Position numbers and translations under genes: made by a program | The notes under the pieces: model-generated | What the model saw: the letters and a program-made list of their open reading frames with translations, nothing else | Told to the model about the DNA's origin: nothing | Databases searched by the model: none | From: Micromonospora phaseoli | Lineage (GTDB): Bacteria > Actinomycetota > Actinomycetes > Mycobacteriales > Micromonosporaceae | Length of the DNA stretch: 64,000 bases | Assembly (NCBI RefSeq): GCF_900109115.1 | Contig: NZ_FNYV01000001.1 | Span: forward strand, 509,003 to 573,002 | Reading direction: 5' to 3' | In this document: positions 62,371 to 64,000 of the stretch, in pieces | Layout: each line of letters starts with the position of its first letter | Numbering within the stretch: position 1 is the first letter of the stretch

Positions 62371-64000
62371 GTGAGAACTACAGTGCGACACAGGCTCCTG
62401 GCCGGCGGCACCGCCTTGGCCGCCGCAGCCGTGGTGGCTGCGATGCTGCCGATGACCCAGGCGTCGGGCGCGGTCGACGTTTCCGCCGCCGCGTCGGTCG
62501 TCGCCAACGCGACCAACCTCAGTCTCGGGGCCGGTGCCGACGGCTCCAGCAAGGCCAGCGGCACCAGCTACGGCAATGTGATCGACGGCGACCTGGGTAC
62601 CCACTGGTCGCCGAGCGGCTCGACCGGCCGCATCTCGGTCAAGTGGGGCTCCGCCACCACGGTCGCCTCGGTCAACATCCGTGAGGCGGCCGGTGCCGTC
62701 GGGGTCATCGGCTCCTGGCGGCTCGTCAACAACGACACCGGCGCCACCTTGGCCAGTGGTACCGGGGCCGGGGTCATCACCTTCGCCGCCACCTCGCTGC
62801 GCAAAATCAACTTCGAGATCACCGGCGCGACCGGCACGCCGAGGATCGCCGAGTTCGAGACGTACGCCTCCGGCGCGACGACACCGCCGACCACCCCGCC
62901 GCCGACGACCGGGCCGACCACCCCGCCGCCGAGCACACCCCCGCCGACGACCCCGCCGCCGTCGAGCGGCACCTTGTACGTGGCGCCGGCCGGTACTGAC
63001 AGCGCCGCCGGAACGTTGGCGAACCCGACCACGCTCACCTCCGCGATCAGCCGGATCACCGCGGGCGGGACGATCTACCTGCGCGGCGGCACCTACCGCT
63101 ACTCGCAGACCATCACCATCGGTCAGGGCAACAACGGCACGTCGAGCGCCCGCAAGAACATCTTCGCGTACGCGGGTGAGACCCCGATCCTGAACTTCTC
63201 GGCGCAGAGTGAGGATCCGGCGAACCGGGGCCTCGCGCTGGGCGGATCGTACTGGCACATCCGCGGCATCATCGTCGAGCGGGCCGGGGACAACGGCATC
63301 CTGCTCGCCGGCAACAACAACATCATCGAGCGTACGGTGACCCGTCACAACCGGGACTCGGGGCTCCAGCTCTCCCGGCTGATCGCCGACGCGCCCCGCG
63401 ACCAGTGGCCCTCCAACAACCTCGTGGTGAGCACGGTGTCGCACGACAACGTCGACTCCGACGGTGAGGACGCCGACGGGTTCGCCCCGAAGCTAACCGT
63501 CGGCCCCGGCAACGTCTTCCGCTACACCGTGGCCCACAACAACATCGACGACGGCTACGACCTCTACACCAAGAGCGACACCGGGGCGATCGGCGCGGTG
63601 ACCATCGAGTCCTCCCTCGCCTACCGCAACGGCACCCTGAGCAACGGTGGGCAGGCTGGCAACGGCGACCGCAACGGCTTCAAGCTCGGCGGCGAGGACA
63701 TCGCGGTGAACCACACGATCCGGGGCAACATCGCCTACGACAACGGCAAGCACGGGTTCACCTACAACCGCAACCCCGGCACGATGACGGTGTCGAACAA
63801 CGCCAACTTCGGCAACGCCGAGCGCAACTTCAACTTCGACGGCGGCTCCTCGGTGTTCCGGAACAACACCTCGTGCAACGGCGGCTCGAACGACCGGATC
63901 ATCGGCAACTCCGACAGCTCGAACCAGTTCTGGTCCGGCACCAACGGTTCCCGGTGCGCCCAGTACTCCGGCACCCTGGGCTGGTCCTTCGCGTCCGACG
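62371..64000 (+). CDS. Secreted PL9-type pectate lyase with discoidin-like domain (3' end outside window)
   Basis: 543 residues visible; the frame stays open to the window edge. Signal peptide about 1-34 (ends ASGA), a discoidin/F5-8C-like binding domain about 36-165 (NVIDGDLGTHWSP), a Pro/Thr linker about 170-200, then a right-handed parallel beta-helix with Asn-rich rungs. NNIDDGYDLYTKSDTGAIG and the DADGFAPK segment match family 9 pectate lyases, which cut polygalacturonate by Ca-dependent beta-elimination. AAGGAG lies seven bases before the GTG. Confidence 0.9.
   Translation, partial: MRTTVRHRLLAGGTALAAAAVVAAMLPMTQASGAVDVSAAASVVANATNLSLGAGADGSSKASGTSYGNVIDGDLGTHWSPSGSTGRISVKWGSATTVASVNIREAAGAVGVIGSWRLVNNDTGATLASGTGAGVITFAATSLRKINFEITGATGTPRIAEFETYASGATTPPTTPPPTTGPTTPPPSTPPPTTPPPSSGTLYVAPAGTDSAAGTLANPTTLTSAISRITAGGTIYLRGGTYRYSQTITIGQGNNGTSSARKNIFAYAGETPILNFSAQSEDPANRGLALGGSYWHIRGIIVERAGDNGILLAGNNNIIERTVTRHNRDSGLQLSRLIADAPRDQWPSNNLVVSTVSHDNVDSDGEDADGFAPKLTVGPGNVFRYTVAHNNIDDGYDLYTKSDTGAIGAVTIESSLAYRNGTLSNGGQAGNGDRNGFKLGGEDIAVNHTIRGNIAYDNGKHGFTYNRNPGTMTVSNNANFGNAERNFNFDGGSSVFRNNTSCNGGSNDRIIGNSDSSNQFWSGTNGSRCAQYSGTLGWSFASD

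Overview
The window is high-GC actinobacterial DNA, most likely from Micromonospora or a close Micromonosporaceae relative. Three things point there: strong GC bias at third codon positions, an SsgB-type sporulation protein beside secreted plant-wall hydrolases with Pro/Thr linkers and a CBM2, and many genes whose start codon sits about 6-8 nt after a TAnnnT box (leaderless transcripts). A tandem copy of an element reading VSARSELASPAVANG is also present, which I recall from Micromonospora and Salinispora. The genus is an inference; no rRNA is present.

Layout. 1-1.8 kb: end of a LacI-type regulator and an NAD-dependent epimerase-like SDR. 1.8-12.9 kb: a hypoxia/dormancy (Dos/Dev-like) island with two Acg-type nitroreductases, a DevR response regulator, a convergent DevS-type GAF histidine kinase, a P-type metal ATPase, two tandem-domain universal stress proteins and a phosphoketolase. 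A recurring GG(A/G)CC-N3-GG(T/C)CC-like box lies upstream of several of them. 13.1-18.6 kb: an HTH/Clp-N pair behind twin palindromic operators, a diacylglycerol-kinase-like enzyme, a YihY/BrkB membrane protein, a double-PAP2 phosphatase and an EEP-family hydrolase. 18.7-21.6 kb: a Trp-rich repetitive protein, then an LLM oxidoreductase, alpha/beta hydrolase and 39-aa membrane peptide operon. 21.9-29.6 kb: GH5 mannanase-CBM2, ECF sigma with its YCII partner, Spo0M, and a double glycerophosphodiesterase. 29.7-40.3 kb: HelD-like RNA polymerase helicase, TPR/FN3 membrane protein, MarR-VOC pair, Rrf2, AraC, SDR, SsgB and a PGPGW membrane protein.

40.4-53.05 kb: a tRNA-Val(CAC) gene whose last 43 nt are repeated exactly at 53007-53049. 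The repeats bound a roughly 12.6 kb integrated element. I see no integrase in it. Cargo is lower in GC and partly decayed: an IS110-like remnant, a membrane-protein gene with two frameshifts and an amber codon, NUDIX, methyltransferase, a short inositol-phosphate-synthase-like gene, a macrodomain protein, DUF4265, DUF4259, an Asp/Asn-hydroxylase-like protein and unknowns.

53.4-64 kb: a proteasome-like Ntn hydrolase with the T1/D17/K33 triad, small membrane proteins and orphan genes in a gene-poor, repeat-marked stretch, an XRE-TPR regulator with three translationally coupled small genes, and a secreted PL9-type pectate lyase running off the right edge.

How the genes work together: the 1.8-12.9 kb block reads as one low-oxygen/redox stress regulon with its own sensor and regulator. 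The polysaccharide enzymes at 22 and 62 kb each have LacI-type operators upstream. The island is a decaying tRNA-integrated accessory element.
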